From: Lolium rigidum | Taxonomy: Eukaryota > Streptophyta > Magnoliopsida > Poales > Poaceae | Assembly: GCF_022539505.1 (NCBI RefSeq) | Contig: NC_061514.1 | Coordinates: 248,856,124 to 248,920,123, forward strand | Direction: 5' to 3' | DNA length: 64,000 bases | Shown here: positions 1 through 9,430 of the stretch, in pieces | Layout of the letters: every line of letters begins with the position of its first letter | How positions within the stretch are numbered: the first letter of the stretch is position 1 | Translations under genes and position numbers: made by a program | Notes under the pieces: model-generated | What the model saw: only the letters and a program-made list of their open reading frames with translations | Databases searched by the model: none | Told to the model about the DNA's origin: nothing

Positions 1-125
1 AGGCACTCATACTCCGGTTCCAGGGAACAGTACTTTTCTGGCGCCATTGTGTTTGTGCTCGAAGCTATTTCCTTTAGATCCTGCAATTGCATCTTTTTGT
101 TTCTTGTTTACACTAGTTTGGCATA

Positions 126-863
126 ATGGACAACAATGAGCTTCTTATTCTATTTCCTGATTTAAAACATGGATTGTTTGATGCGAAAATTAAAAAACCT
201 ATGAAATCTTATTTGCATGTTGGTAGTAATATTAGTATGAACGCTTTGAACACCATTGTTGATAATAATATAGAAAGTTCTAAGCTTGGGGAAGCTGGTT
301 TTCATGATCTTTTTAGTCCCCCAAGCATTGAGGAGAAAATTTTCTTTGATGATACTTTGCCTCCTATTTATGATGATTATAATGATAGTGGTCTTTTGGT
401 GCCACCTACTATGGAGAGTAAATTTTGTTGTGATTATACTATGCCTCCTACACTTGATGAGAATAATAATGATAGCTACTTTGTTGAATTTGCTCCCACT
501 ACAACTAATAAAATTGATTATGCTTATGTGGAGAGTAATAATTTTATGCATGAGACTCATGATAAGAATGCTTTATGTGATAGTTATAATGTTGAGTTTG
601 CTCATGTTGCTACTGAAAGTTATTATGAGAGAGGAAAATATGGTTGTAGAAATTTTCATGTTACTAAAATGCCTCTCTATGAGCTGAAATTTTTGAAGCT
701 ACACTTGTTTTATCTTCCTATGCTTGTTACTTTGCTCTTCATGAACTTGTTTATTTACAAGATTCCTATGCATAGGAAGCATGTTAGACTTAAATGTGTT
801 TTGAATTTGCCTCTTGATGCTCTCTTTTGCTTCAAATACTATTTCTTGCGAGTGCATCATTAA
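126..863 (+). CDS. Retroelement-borne ORF of unknown function, 245 aa (copy 1)
   Basis: I do not recognise this protein. It begins MDNNELLILFPDL, is rich in Asn, Asp, Tyr and Glu through most of its length, and ends with a hydrophobic stretch (about residues 197-212, LFYLPMLVTLLFMNLFI) followed by basic residues, which could be a membrane anchor. The same-length ORF is intact at 36179-36916. The two copies differ by about nine amino-acid replacements and about three silent changes, which does not indicate purifying selection between them. It sits just after the PBS region, where gag would normally lie, but no zinc knuckle or capsid motif is visible. It may be a relic reading frame of a non-autonomous element kept open by low GC and recent origin. 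Confidence 0.55.
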   Translation: MDNNELLILFPDLKHGLFDAKIKKPMKSYLHVGSNISMNALNTIVDNNIESSKLGEAGFHDLFSPPSIEEKIFFDDTLPPIYDDYNDSGLLVPPTMESKFCCDYTMPPTLDENNNDSYFVEFAPTTTNKIDYAYVESNNFMHETHDKNALCDSYNVEFAHVATESYYERGKYGCRNFHVTKMPLYELKFLKLHLFYLPMLVTLLFMNLFIYKIPMHRKHVRLKCVLNLPLDALFCFKYYFLRVHH

Positions 864-2121
864 AACTGCTGAGCCCATCTTAATGGCTATAAAGAAAGAA
901 CTTCTTGGGAGATAACCCATGTGTTATTTTGCTACAGTACTTTGTTTTATATTTGTGTCTTGGAAGTTGTTTACTACTGTAGCAACCTCTCCTTATCTTA
1001 GTTTTATGTTTTGTTGTGCCAAGTAAAGTCTTTGATAGTAAAGTAAGTACTAGATTTGGATTACTGCGCCGTTCCAGTTTCTTTGCTGTCACGAATCTGG
1101 GTCTACCTCCCTGTAGGTAGCTCAGAAAATTAAGCCAATTTACGTGCATGATCCCCAAATATGTACGCAACTTTCATTCAATTTGAGCATTTTCATTTGA
1201 GCAAGTCTGGTGGCCTAATAAAATCCATCTTTACGGACTGTTCTGTTTTGACAGATTCTGCCTTTTTATTTCGCATTGCCTCTTTTGCTATGTTGGATGA
1301 ATTTCTTTGATCCATTAATGTCCAGTAGCTTTATGCAATGTCCAGAAGTGTTAAGAATGATTGTGTCACCTCTGAACATGTGAATTTTTATTGTGCACTA
1401 ACCCTCTAATGAGTTGTTTCGAGTTTGGTGTGGAGGAAGTTTTCAAGGATCAAGAGAGGAGTATGATACAATATGATCAAGGAGAGTGAAAGCTCTAAGC
1501 TTGGGGATGCCCCGGTGGTTCACCCCTGCATATTCTAAGAAGACTCAAGCGTCTAAGCTTGGGGATGCCCAAGGCATCCCCTTCTTCATCGACAACATTA
1601 TCGGGTTCCTCCCCTGAAACTATATTTTTATTCCGTCACATCTTATGCACTTTGCTTGGAGCGTCGGTTTGTTTTTGTTTTTTGTTTTGTTTGAATAAAA
1701 TGGATCCTAACATTCACTTTATGGGAGAGAGACACGCTCCGCTGTAGCATATGGACAAATATGTCCTTAGGCTCTACTCATAGTATTCATGGCGAAGTTT
1801 CTTCTTCGTTAAATTGTTATATGGTTGGAATTGGAAAATACTACATGTAGTAACTCTAAAATGTCTTGGATAATTTGATACTTGGCAATTGTTGTGCTCA
1901 TGTTTAAGCTCTTGCATCATATACTTTGCACCCATTAATGAAGAAATACTAAGAGCTTGCTAGTTTGGTTTGCATATTTTGTTTCTCTAGAGTCTAGATA
2001 ACATCTAGTATTGAGTTTTGAACAACAAGGAAGACGGTGTAGAGTCTTATAATGTTTACAATATGTCTTTTATGTGAGTTTTGCTGCACCGTTCATCCTT
2101 GTGTTTGTTTCAAATAACCTT
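864..2121. other. Non-coding internal region of Athila-like copy 1, left of CACTA
   Basis: This is AT-rich sequence without a credible gene. It aligns throughout with 36917-38156 of copy 2. It holds the PPT-like cassettes described separately. Confidence 0.7.
1495..1581 (+). promoter_or_regulatory. PPT-like cassettes and GGGGATGCC stem-loop in retroelement internal region
   Basis: The motif CTAAGCTTGGGGATGC occurs at about 1495-1510 and again at about 1553-1569. Near-copies lie at about 280-292 and just before the 3' LTR (about 16681-16694). The second cassette forms a stem-loop, GGGGATGCC - CAA - GGCATCCCC (1561-1581). Both are conserved in copy 2 (37617-37637). Because the terminal copy is the polypurine tract next to the LTR, the internal copies may act as extra plus-strand priming sites or as an RNA signal. 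That role is inferred. Confidence 0.45.
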
Positions 2122-2158
2122 CACTACTAGGAAAAGGCCTAGCCGTAAGGTTGACTTC

Positions 2159-2610
2159 AGTGGCGCACCATGATGGCCGTGCGCCACTACTACTTAGCAG
2201 TGGCGCACCACAAAATGGTGGGCCACTGTTACAAATGTAGTAGTGGCGCACCTTGTTTGTGGTGCGCCATTACTAATTCTGGCGGGAGGCCAGCTCCTAC
2301 CCAAAACTAATAGTGGCGCACGTCTACATGGTGCGCCACTGCTACTTAGCTTACTTATGGCGCATGGCTTTGTGGTGCGCCACTTGCTAGGAGGTGGCCG
2401 GGGCCCTTTAGAGATGAGGGCTTTAGCAATGGCGCACTTGCGTGGTGCGCCACTACTAGCTATGGCGCACCGTCGACATGGTGCGCCACTTGCTAAGTTG
2501 GGCGAGGGCGTGGGTTTACAGGTACCGGGTGAGCGGTGGCGCACCACTTAGCGGTGCGCCATTGCTATGTCACCCTAGCGGTGGCGCACGGCTAGGTGGT
2601 GCGCCACTGC
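2159..2610. repeat. CACTA 5' subterminal repeats: about nine small palindromes
   Basis: About nine units each consist of GTGGCGCAC followed after roughly 8-20 bases by its reverse complement GTGCGCCAC (some with A for the first G). The units are 40-70 bases apart. In other CACTA elements such repeats bind the transposon-encoded TNPA-type protein. The paired arrangement differs from the mainly one-directional repeats at the right end. Confidence 0.85.
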
Positions 2611-3093
2611 TAACTCTGGGACCATTTCCTGCTTTTCACCCTCCACTCACATGTGCCACCCACTTTCCCCAAACACTCTTCCACCACCACCTCCCACCAA
2701 ATCTGGATCTGGTCGTGTTGCCCCTCCTTCCCACCTCATTTTCACCTCTTCATTCACCAAAATTAAGTTGGTAAACTTAATTTTCTTCATAGGTAAGTAA
2801 TGGTGAAGCTTTCTTAGCTCAATACCCTACTCAATCTCAACTTTTTACCTCATCCAACACTCTAGGTCTCGCCGTATCGGTAACTTTGTTGGTTTTATGC
2901 TTTGTGTGTGAACGGTTCCGATCGTCTTGCACACACACGTGTGTGTGCACATATGTTATGCGAAGCTCATGTATTGTGTGCGCATGCGCGAAGCGTCTCA
3001 CGTGCATGTGTGTTGTATGCGAAGCCTCCACATGTGTTGTATATGCAAAGCCTCCGATCCACACATGTGTTGCATGCATGTGTTTGTTTGCGG
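2611..3093 (+). other. Putative 5' exon and leader intron of the CACTA TNP2 gene
   Basis: A C-rich stretch (2640-2760) resembles a 5' UTR. A donor-like AG|GTAAGT lies at 2791-2796. The proposed acceptor is at 3091-3093, where the sequence reads TGCGG; the homologous acceptor of the second gene reads TGCAG (9271-9273). The intervening region carries repeated TGCGAAGC/TGTGTGC motifs. Splice sites are inferred by comparing the two genes. Confidence 0.5.
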
Positions 3094-3213
3094 GGATTTG
3101 AAATGCGATGGAGTTGCCAATATTTTGCCGAAACGTTGATTCATTTCCGTTTCGGCGAATGTTGGGCATACTACGCATATACATGTCCGATTTTTAGGGA
3201 AGGTCATGCCAAA
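3091..3213 (+). promoter_or_regulatory. Leader block with hairpin upstream of TNP2 gene (copy A)
   Basis: This block of about 110 bases is shared with 9271-9383, upstream of the second CACTA gene. Both contain GAGTTGCC, an inverted repeat GCCGAAACG ... CGTTTCGGC around TTGATTCATTTC, then GGGCA and GGTCATGCC. The copy begins at the proposed splice acceptor and ends about 50 bases before the ATG, so it would lie in the 5' UTR of each mRNA. Confidence 0.65.
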
Positions 3214-3265
3214 ATTTTCTTTTGGTATGCTAAGATATCCATTTTCTCTATATCCGCGGGCGACC

Positions 3266-6200
3266 ATGGTCCGCATGATGAGTGAAGGCGTTGTGGCTAG
3301 GTTTTTGAAAGCCGCGACAGCCGAGATGATTAGAAATAACCAAAAGGAGATAAGATGTCCGTGTCGAAGATGCAAGCTAACGAGCCTTATGGACCCTAAA
3401 GCCGATATGGTGTGGGACCACCTTCTCATGCGTGGTTTCATGGATGGCTATCGGTGGGAAGGCGACGAAGATGATTATGAATTTGTCCATGGGAATTCAA
3501 CAAGAAGTAAGGAAGGATGTGATCAGGATGTAGAAGATCTCGGGCATGATCAGGATGTAGAAGATCCCGGAGATGATGATGACCACAATGTAGGAGATCC
3601 TGGACTTGATGATGAGGAAGATCAAGATGGAGGTCATCATGACGATCATGAAGATGAAGACGATGGACCATCGTCGATGGACTGGGTGCAGGAACCTTAT
3701 CTTCAAGAGCTGCTTCTCAAGCAGACGAGTAACGCAAGAGCTGCCGCCCGAGAGAAAGCCAAGATGGATCAACTGGAGGTAGACACTGTTACTCCATTGT
3801 ATGAAGGATGCAGGCCGGAGGATACCCGCTCGAAAGTAACGCTCATGGCTGCGGAGATGAAGGTAAAGCACAAAATGACCGACACATCCTTCAACGACAA
3901 CATGTCATTACGGCGAGAACGTCTTCCCAAAGGTAACACGTGTCCGACTAGTATCGAGGAGGCCAAGAAAATCGTGTGTCCTCTGGATTTACCGCATGTG
4001 AAATACCATGTGTGCTTGAACGATTGCATCATTTATCGGAACGAGCACGCGAGTGTACCATATGTCCGGAGTGCGGCGTCGGTCGGTACAAGAAGGGGAA
4101 GAAAGCTCCTCGGAAGGTGGTGTGGTACTTTCCAATCACTCCTCGTCGCGGCGGTATTTCGCGGATCCTAAGCAAGCAAAGCTAATGCGGCGGCACGCGG
4201 AGATGAGGAAGGGAGAAGATGACGCGAGATGATCCGAAGAAAAGAAAAAGGACAGGATGTTGAGACACCCTTCGGATGCTAGCCGGTGGAATGCGTTGAA
4301 CCTCGAGTACCCGAGAATTTGGGGACGATCCTAGGAACATAAGGGCTGGGCGCGAGCACCGATGGAGTCAATCCGTTTGGCAGCCGAGCAGCACGCATAG
4401 CACACGGCCCGTGTTTGTGTGGATGTACAACCCCCCCCTGGTTGTGCATGAAGAGGAAGTACATTCAAATGAGTATGCTAATTGAAGGGCCGAAACAACC
4501 AGGGAACGACATCAATCTGTATATGGGGCTTATGAAAGAGGAGCTAGCCACGCTATGGGACACGCCTGCCAATAGGTGGGACGCCGCCGCGGAAGAATAT
4601 TTCCCTATGAGAGCCGCACTTGCTCACGACGGTGCACGACTTTCTCGGTTACGGATATGTCGCGGGGCAGGTGGTCCACGGATTCAATGCATGCGTAAGG
4701 TGCATGGACGACACAACGTACCGCCGGCTAGATAGAGATCCCGGGTCCTCGAAAACGGTGTTCATGGGACATCGAAGGTGGCTTCGCGAGGACGACGCAT
4801 GGAGGAAACGCAAGGATATGTTCGATGGTGAAGACGAACCCCGAAGACGGCCACGTACGAGAAGCGGCGAGCAAATAGACGAGCTATTGAAAAATTGGAA
4901 AGAGTGCCCACCGCCGGGAAAGAAGCGAAAGGCGCCGGAGCCGCTGCTTAAGGTATGGAAGACGAGGTGCTGTTTTACGGGACTTGCCGTCTTGGAAGAT
5001 CCTCCGTGTGCCTCACAGCCTTGATGTCATGCACATCACGAAGAACGTGTGCGAGAGTCCGCTTGGTACCCTCCTCAACATGCCGAGAGATGACCAAAGA
5101 TGGGCCGAAAGCAAGGTACGACTTGCAATCAATTGGGATCGGGGAGGAGCTTCACGCGGGACGCCCTAATGATGATGATGACGATGACGATGATGAGGCG
5201 GAGGACACGCAAAGTCGTCGCAAGGGCAAAAATGCCAAAAAGATTGAATATTACTGCCCCCCGCGTGCTTCACTCTAAGTCGAGAAGGAGATCGAGCGGT
5301 TTTTCGACTTGTCTCCTAGGAGTAAAACTTCCCTACGGTTACGCGGGGAAGATAAGCGAGTACCTAGACAAAGCGAAGCGAGAGGTTCGAGCGGGATGAA
5401 GTCTCACGGCTGTCACGTGCTGATGACGCGGATACTTCCGGTTGCAATCCGTGGGATCATGGACGCGCACGTCCGTGAAACGCTTTTGGCCTATGCAACT
5501 TTTTCGACGTCATCTCTCGGAAGTCCGTTGGCGTGAGGCAACTTAGAAGGCTACGAGGAAGAGATCGTGGTGATGCTTGTGCGAGCTTGAGATGTACTTC
5601 CCGCCCGCTTTCTTCGACGTTATGGTGCATCTGCTGGTACATATCGTGGAGGATATCATCCAAGCGGGGCCGACGTTCCTGCACGGCATGATGCCGTTCG
5701 AAAGGATGAATGGTGTCATCAAAGGGTACGTTCGCAACGGGGCACGTCCGGACGGAAGCATAGCGAAGGGCTTTCGACCGAAGAGTGCATCTCCTTACGC
5801 ACGAGTTATCTAGAAATCGAGAACCCCGTTGGCCTGCCCGTAAACGGGCATCTCGGGAAGCTCGCTGGATGGGGTCACCGCGACGGTAGCCGCGAAATGC
5901 ATGTCGACTTCAAGGGTCGAATCGCCGACTTTGAAAGAGCAAACCTAGTCGCGCTACAACACATAGACGTGGTCGATCCTTGGGTGGTAGAGCACAAAAC
6001 CTTCATCGCAAAGACGTACGGTGATCGGGGCCAACGAGAGGACGGACGGAGATATAATCAAAGAGCACAACTCAACCTTCACGCGGTGGTTCAAGGACAA
6101 GATGCTGACGTACCCTATGGACGAGGATTCTTCTGCGGAAGAAAAACTCATATTCGCCTTGTCACGGGCGCCGAACACAACTGATGACATTTCGGGCGTA

Positions 6201-6793
6201 CGATATCAACGGCTACACATTCTACACCGAGGAAAAGGACATGAAGAGCGATTATCAGAACTCCGGGGTAACGATGGAGTCCTACACCGGTGACGTCAAG
6301 CGAGAGATACTACGGAAAGATCGAGGAGATGCGGGAGCTGAGCTACGCCGGAGAGAATGTGCCGATGTTCCGTGTCGGGTGGGCCAAGAACGTCATAAAA
6401 GAAGACCGGCATTTCACCACCATGGTTATACCCGAAGCCAAATCCAAGACGAGCGGGCGCAAAGGTCACCGCGAAATATGAGCCATGGGTACTAGCTTCC
6501 CAAGTGGACCAATGCTTCTTCATTACCGACCCGCAAAAGCCCGGCCGTGTTGTCGTGAGGAGAGGCAAAAGGAGCATCGTCGGAATGGATGGAGCCGCCA
6601 ACGAGCTAGACTTTGACCGGTACGGCGATCCGAAGATGGAAGATGACGACGACGATGATGAAGAACCATACACAACAAGAAGAAGCGGGACCACCCTACC
6701 TAAAGGCCGTCCATTCAAGAGAAGAAGTCTAGGAGTTCGGGGCTAAATTATTCAACCGCGAGAAAGAAGGGCAAGAAGATTGTGAAAAGATAA
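3266..6793 (+). CDS. TNP2-type CACTA transposase (apparent frameshifts)
   Basis: This is the catalytic transposase of En/Spm elements, which cuts and joins the element ends in the nucleus. In order I see: the transposase-associated N-terminal domain (RCPCRRCK ... DHLLMRGFM, 3350-3450); an acidic linker (3510-3670); the TNP2 core with a zinc-knuckle-like CTICPECGVGRYKK (4050-4100) and candidate acidic residues in STDGVNPF (about 4360) and GNDINLYM (about 4500); LDVMHITKNVC (5020-5050); a DUF4218-like part (5400-5810, FPPAFFDVMVHLLVH); and a DUF4216-like part (6180-6480, FRVGWAKN). The stop is TAA at 6791-6793. ATG 3266 is chosen as the start nearest the first domain, but the usual N-terminal residues are missing. 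Many frame breaks fall at CTG/CAG sites, so the gene may be intact in the real DNA. Confidence 0.85.
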
Positions 6794-7139
6794 TTATGTA
6801 TCATTTTCTTGTATGAATAATGGATGTCATATTGTTAATCTACACATTGTACCGATCAAAATAGACATATAATTTATATTTTTGGATATTTTCTAGATTC
6901 TATAGTATTTTAAATATTCTACATAATTATAATTATTTATGCCTTTTATTTTGGTGTATTATGCTATTTATTACTAGGTTAAATCATTTTAAAAAAAGTT
7001 AAAAAAATTGGAGCCGCCAGGGTTCGTACCTGGCCGGCCAGGGTAAACCAAACAGGGGACAGATAGCTAGCCATTGCGGTACGGTGCGGATCTTGTCAAC
7101 AATACGAGCCAAATTGGTTTTGACCCTATCCTAAAGTCG
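6794..7139. other. AT-rich intergenic region between the two large CACTA genes
   Basis: This is probably the 3' UTR and terminator region of the TNP2 gene: very AT-rich from 6795 to 7005, then a moderately GC-rich stretch. No gene is seen. Confidence 0.6.
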
Positions 7140-7210
7140 TAGTGGCGCACCCCTAGTGGTGCGCCATTGCTAAGCATCACTGTGGCGCACCCCTAGCAGT
7201 GCGCCATTGC
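7140..7210. repeat. Internal island of CACTA subterminal motifs
   Basis: Two palindromic units of GTGGCGCACCCCTAG ... GTGCGCCATTGC lie in the middle of the element, between the TNP2 gene and the second gene. They match the terminal motif and precede the presumed 5' exon of gene 2. They could be a transposase-responsive promoter site or a relic of an internal terminus. Confidence 0.7.
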
Positions 7211-9273
7211 TTAGGGGGGTCGGGGACTTAACCAAATCCCGACCATCTTCTTCTCCACATCCCCATTCCCCATTCCCCACCGGCGCATCGATCTCGATCT
7301 CACCGGCTCCCCCTCTTCGACGCCACCTCCCACCGGCGACGCCCTCTCCGACGCCACCTCCCACCGGCGACACCCCTACCTCGATTCACCTCGGACCCCG
7401 ACGACGCGCGCGGACCCGGCGACCACGGACCCCGGCGGCGTCGCGCGGGTACCCCTCGATTCACCTCCCCGCCGGCGGCCTCCCCCCTCGATCCCCACCC
7501 GCCTCACGGTCTCTCCCCCAAGCGAGATCCTCTCAAGCTCGCCGCGGAGCAGGAGAAGCACGTCGGCGACCTTCTTCGAGTTGCATCACGTCGCGCACGT
7601 CCGCGGAGCGGGAGCGAGCGGGAGCAGCATGGTCTCTCCCCTCTTCGACGCCACCTCCCCACCGGCGGTCGCCTCCCCCTCGATTCACCTCCCCAACCTA
7701 CTGCTCGGGGTGAGCTCCCTATGCTCCTCCTCCTCCCTATGCTTGCTGCATGATGATTACGTAGAAATGCTAGTAATTTGCTTCATGATGATGCTTGTAG
7801 AAATGTGTGTATCATGTTTACTCCTACGGATGTCTATGCAAATTTAAGATATTTCTCTGTTTAAGGTATTTTACATTGATATATCAAGCAGTATTGAGTG
7901 AATATATGACTATGTTGTGTAATAAATAACAGTACATTAGGAAAATCCTGAATGTGGGCATGTTCATATCTAGTTCTGTGGTTCTGTATGAGCATCAGCA
8001 CTCCTACTGCTGTTAAGCTAGTATGTAGAGAGTGAGAGAGCAGAGCTAGGTTGCTTGGTTGCTGCTGCTGCTAGGTTGCTTGCTTGTTGCTGCTGCTGCT
8101 TGCTAGGGTTGTAAAATTGGGTATTTTTTGCTTGCTGCTTGCTTGCTAGGTTGTTAGCTTGCTTGCTGTTCTTGCTGCTAAGTTGTTAGGTTGATGTTAG
8201 TTGCTAGGTTGATTGGTCTTCTTTGCTAGGTTGATTGGTCTTGTTGCTAGGCTGTTAGGTTCTTTGTTAGTTGCTAGGTTTTAGATGCTTGCCCTTGCGG
8301 TAGTTTTTTTCTTGCTTGCATGATGATCTTTGTTTGAGGTCTTCTTCTTTGTTAGGTTGTTGTTACGGTTCCTAGATGTTGCTTAGGTCTTTCTGCTTGT
8401 TAGGTTGTTGCTTAGGTCTTGCTTCTTTGTTAGATGTTGCTTAGGTCTTGCTTCTTGTTAGGTTGTTTCTTACGTCTTCTCTTGTTAGATGTTGCTTAGG
8501 TCTTCTGCTGCTTGTTAGGTTCACAATTCTTGCTGCTGCTTAGGAGCGTAGTGTTTAGGTGCTTAGGACGTAGTGCTTAGGTGCTTAGGAGCGATAGTGT
8601 TTAGGTGCTTAGGAGCGTAGTGTTTAGGTGCTTAGGAGCGGTAGTGCTTAGGAGCGGTAGTGCTTAGGAGCGATAGTGCTTAGGAGCGATAGTGTTTAGG
8701 TGCAAGATATTTAGTTGGTACTTGAGAGAAATTTCTTTTATTTATTTACGACTTCCGGTAACCTTCATAGCTTCTTTGTTTAGGTGCTCCGGTGGCTGCA
8801 ACCTCGTCGGCACCCTTCATCGACTTGGAGCCGGACCTGCTCAAGCGTCGTCGTCTTCTTCCCGGAGCGTCGTCATCTTCTTCCCGGTGCCGGACCTGCT
8901 CAATTGTTATTGCTTGCTGCTGGTAATTGCTTCAGGCCTTCTACTTGCTGCTTGCTATAGCTTGCTGCTGCTAGGCTGCTGCTAGCTTGCTTGCTAGCTT
9001 GGTGCTACTTGCTGCTAGCTTGCTGCTGCTGCTAGCTTCTTGCTAGCTAGCTTGGTGCTGCTTGCTAGCTTGGTGCTCTTGCTAGCTTGCTTGCTTGCTA
9101 CTAGGTGTTGTTGGATGGTGGTGCTTGGCTGCTCAGTTGGTCGATATGTGCTATGGTGCTCAATTAGTGTACATGTGCTATGGTGCTCAGCTGGATTTTT
9201 TGGTGTATATGTGCCATGGTGCTCAGCTGGTGGATTGTTTTGCATGTATATATGGTGTCATTTTCTTGTGCAG
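7211..9273 (+). other. Putative 5' exon and long leader intron of CACTA gene 2
   Basis: A GC-rich, C/T-skewed segment (7215-7709) resembles a 5' UTR exon with duplicated CGACGCCACCTCCCACCGGCGA motifs. A donor-like GG|GTGAGC lies at 7708-7715 and an acceptor TTTTCTTGTGCAG ends at 9273, implying a leader intron of about 1.56 kb. The intron is low-complexity (TTGCTGCTAGG, GTGCTTAGGAGCG repeats). ORFs in it are frame artefacts of simple repeats. Confidence 0.5.
8010..9240. repeat. Low-complexity degenerate tandem repeats in leader intron
   Basis: 8010-8520 is built from variants of TTGCTGCTGCTAGG and GTTAGGTTGTTGCTTAGGTC. 8530-8700 is a near-tandem array of GTGCTTAGGAGCGTAGT units of about 20-25 bases. 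8940-9110 is again TTGCTGCTAGC-type, and 9130-9230 has three copies of GTGCTATGGTGCTCAG(T/C)TGG-type units. Confidence 0.7.
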
Positions 9274-9383
9274 GGATCGATAGAGTTGCCCATTATCGCC
9301 GAAATGTTGATTCATTTCCGTTTCGGCGAAAATGGGGCACTCATATGTCCATAAATTAGCATAGGTCATGCCCAATTTTTCCG
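9271..9383 (+). promoter_or_regulatory. Leader block with hairpin upstream of CACTA gene 2 (copy B)
   Basis: This is the homologue of 3091-3213: GAGTTGCCCAT, CGCCGAAATG ... CGTTTCGGCG around TTGATTCATTTC, GGGGCACTCATATGTCC, and GGTCATGCCCAA. It starts right at a good splice acceptor and ends about 50 bases before ATG 9431. It is the only clear similarity between the two genes. Confidence 0.65.
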
Positions 9384-9430
9384 TGAAATCTTGCGCTAAC
9401 TTTATGCATTTTTTCCTACTTAGTTCGAAC

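Noticed and set aside
3497..4032. Minus-strand ORFs opposite the TNP2 gene
   Set aside because: Shadows of the acidic linker and N-terminal domain of the plus-strand transposase.
7011..7060. tRNA-like T-arm (CCAGG-GTTCGTA-CCTGG) after the TNP2 gene
   Set aside because: Only the arm is tRNA-like; no matching D-arm, anticodon arm or acceptor stem could be built around it.
7207..7847. ORFs of 168 and 88 aa in the GC-rich segment
   Set aside because: Pro/Ser/Arg-rich composition from duplicated CGACGCCACC motifs, with overlapping ORFs on both strands; better explained as a 5' UTR and intron start.
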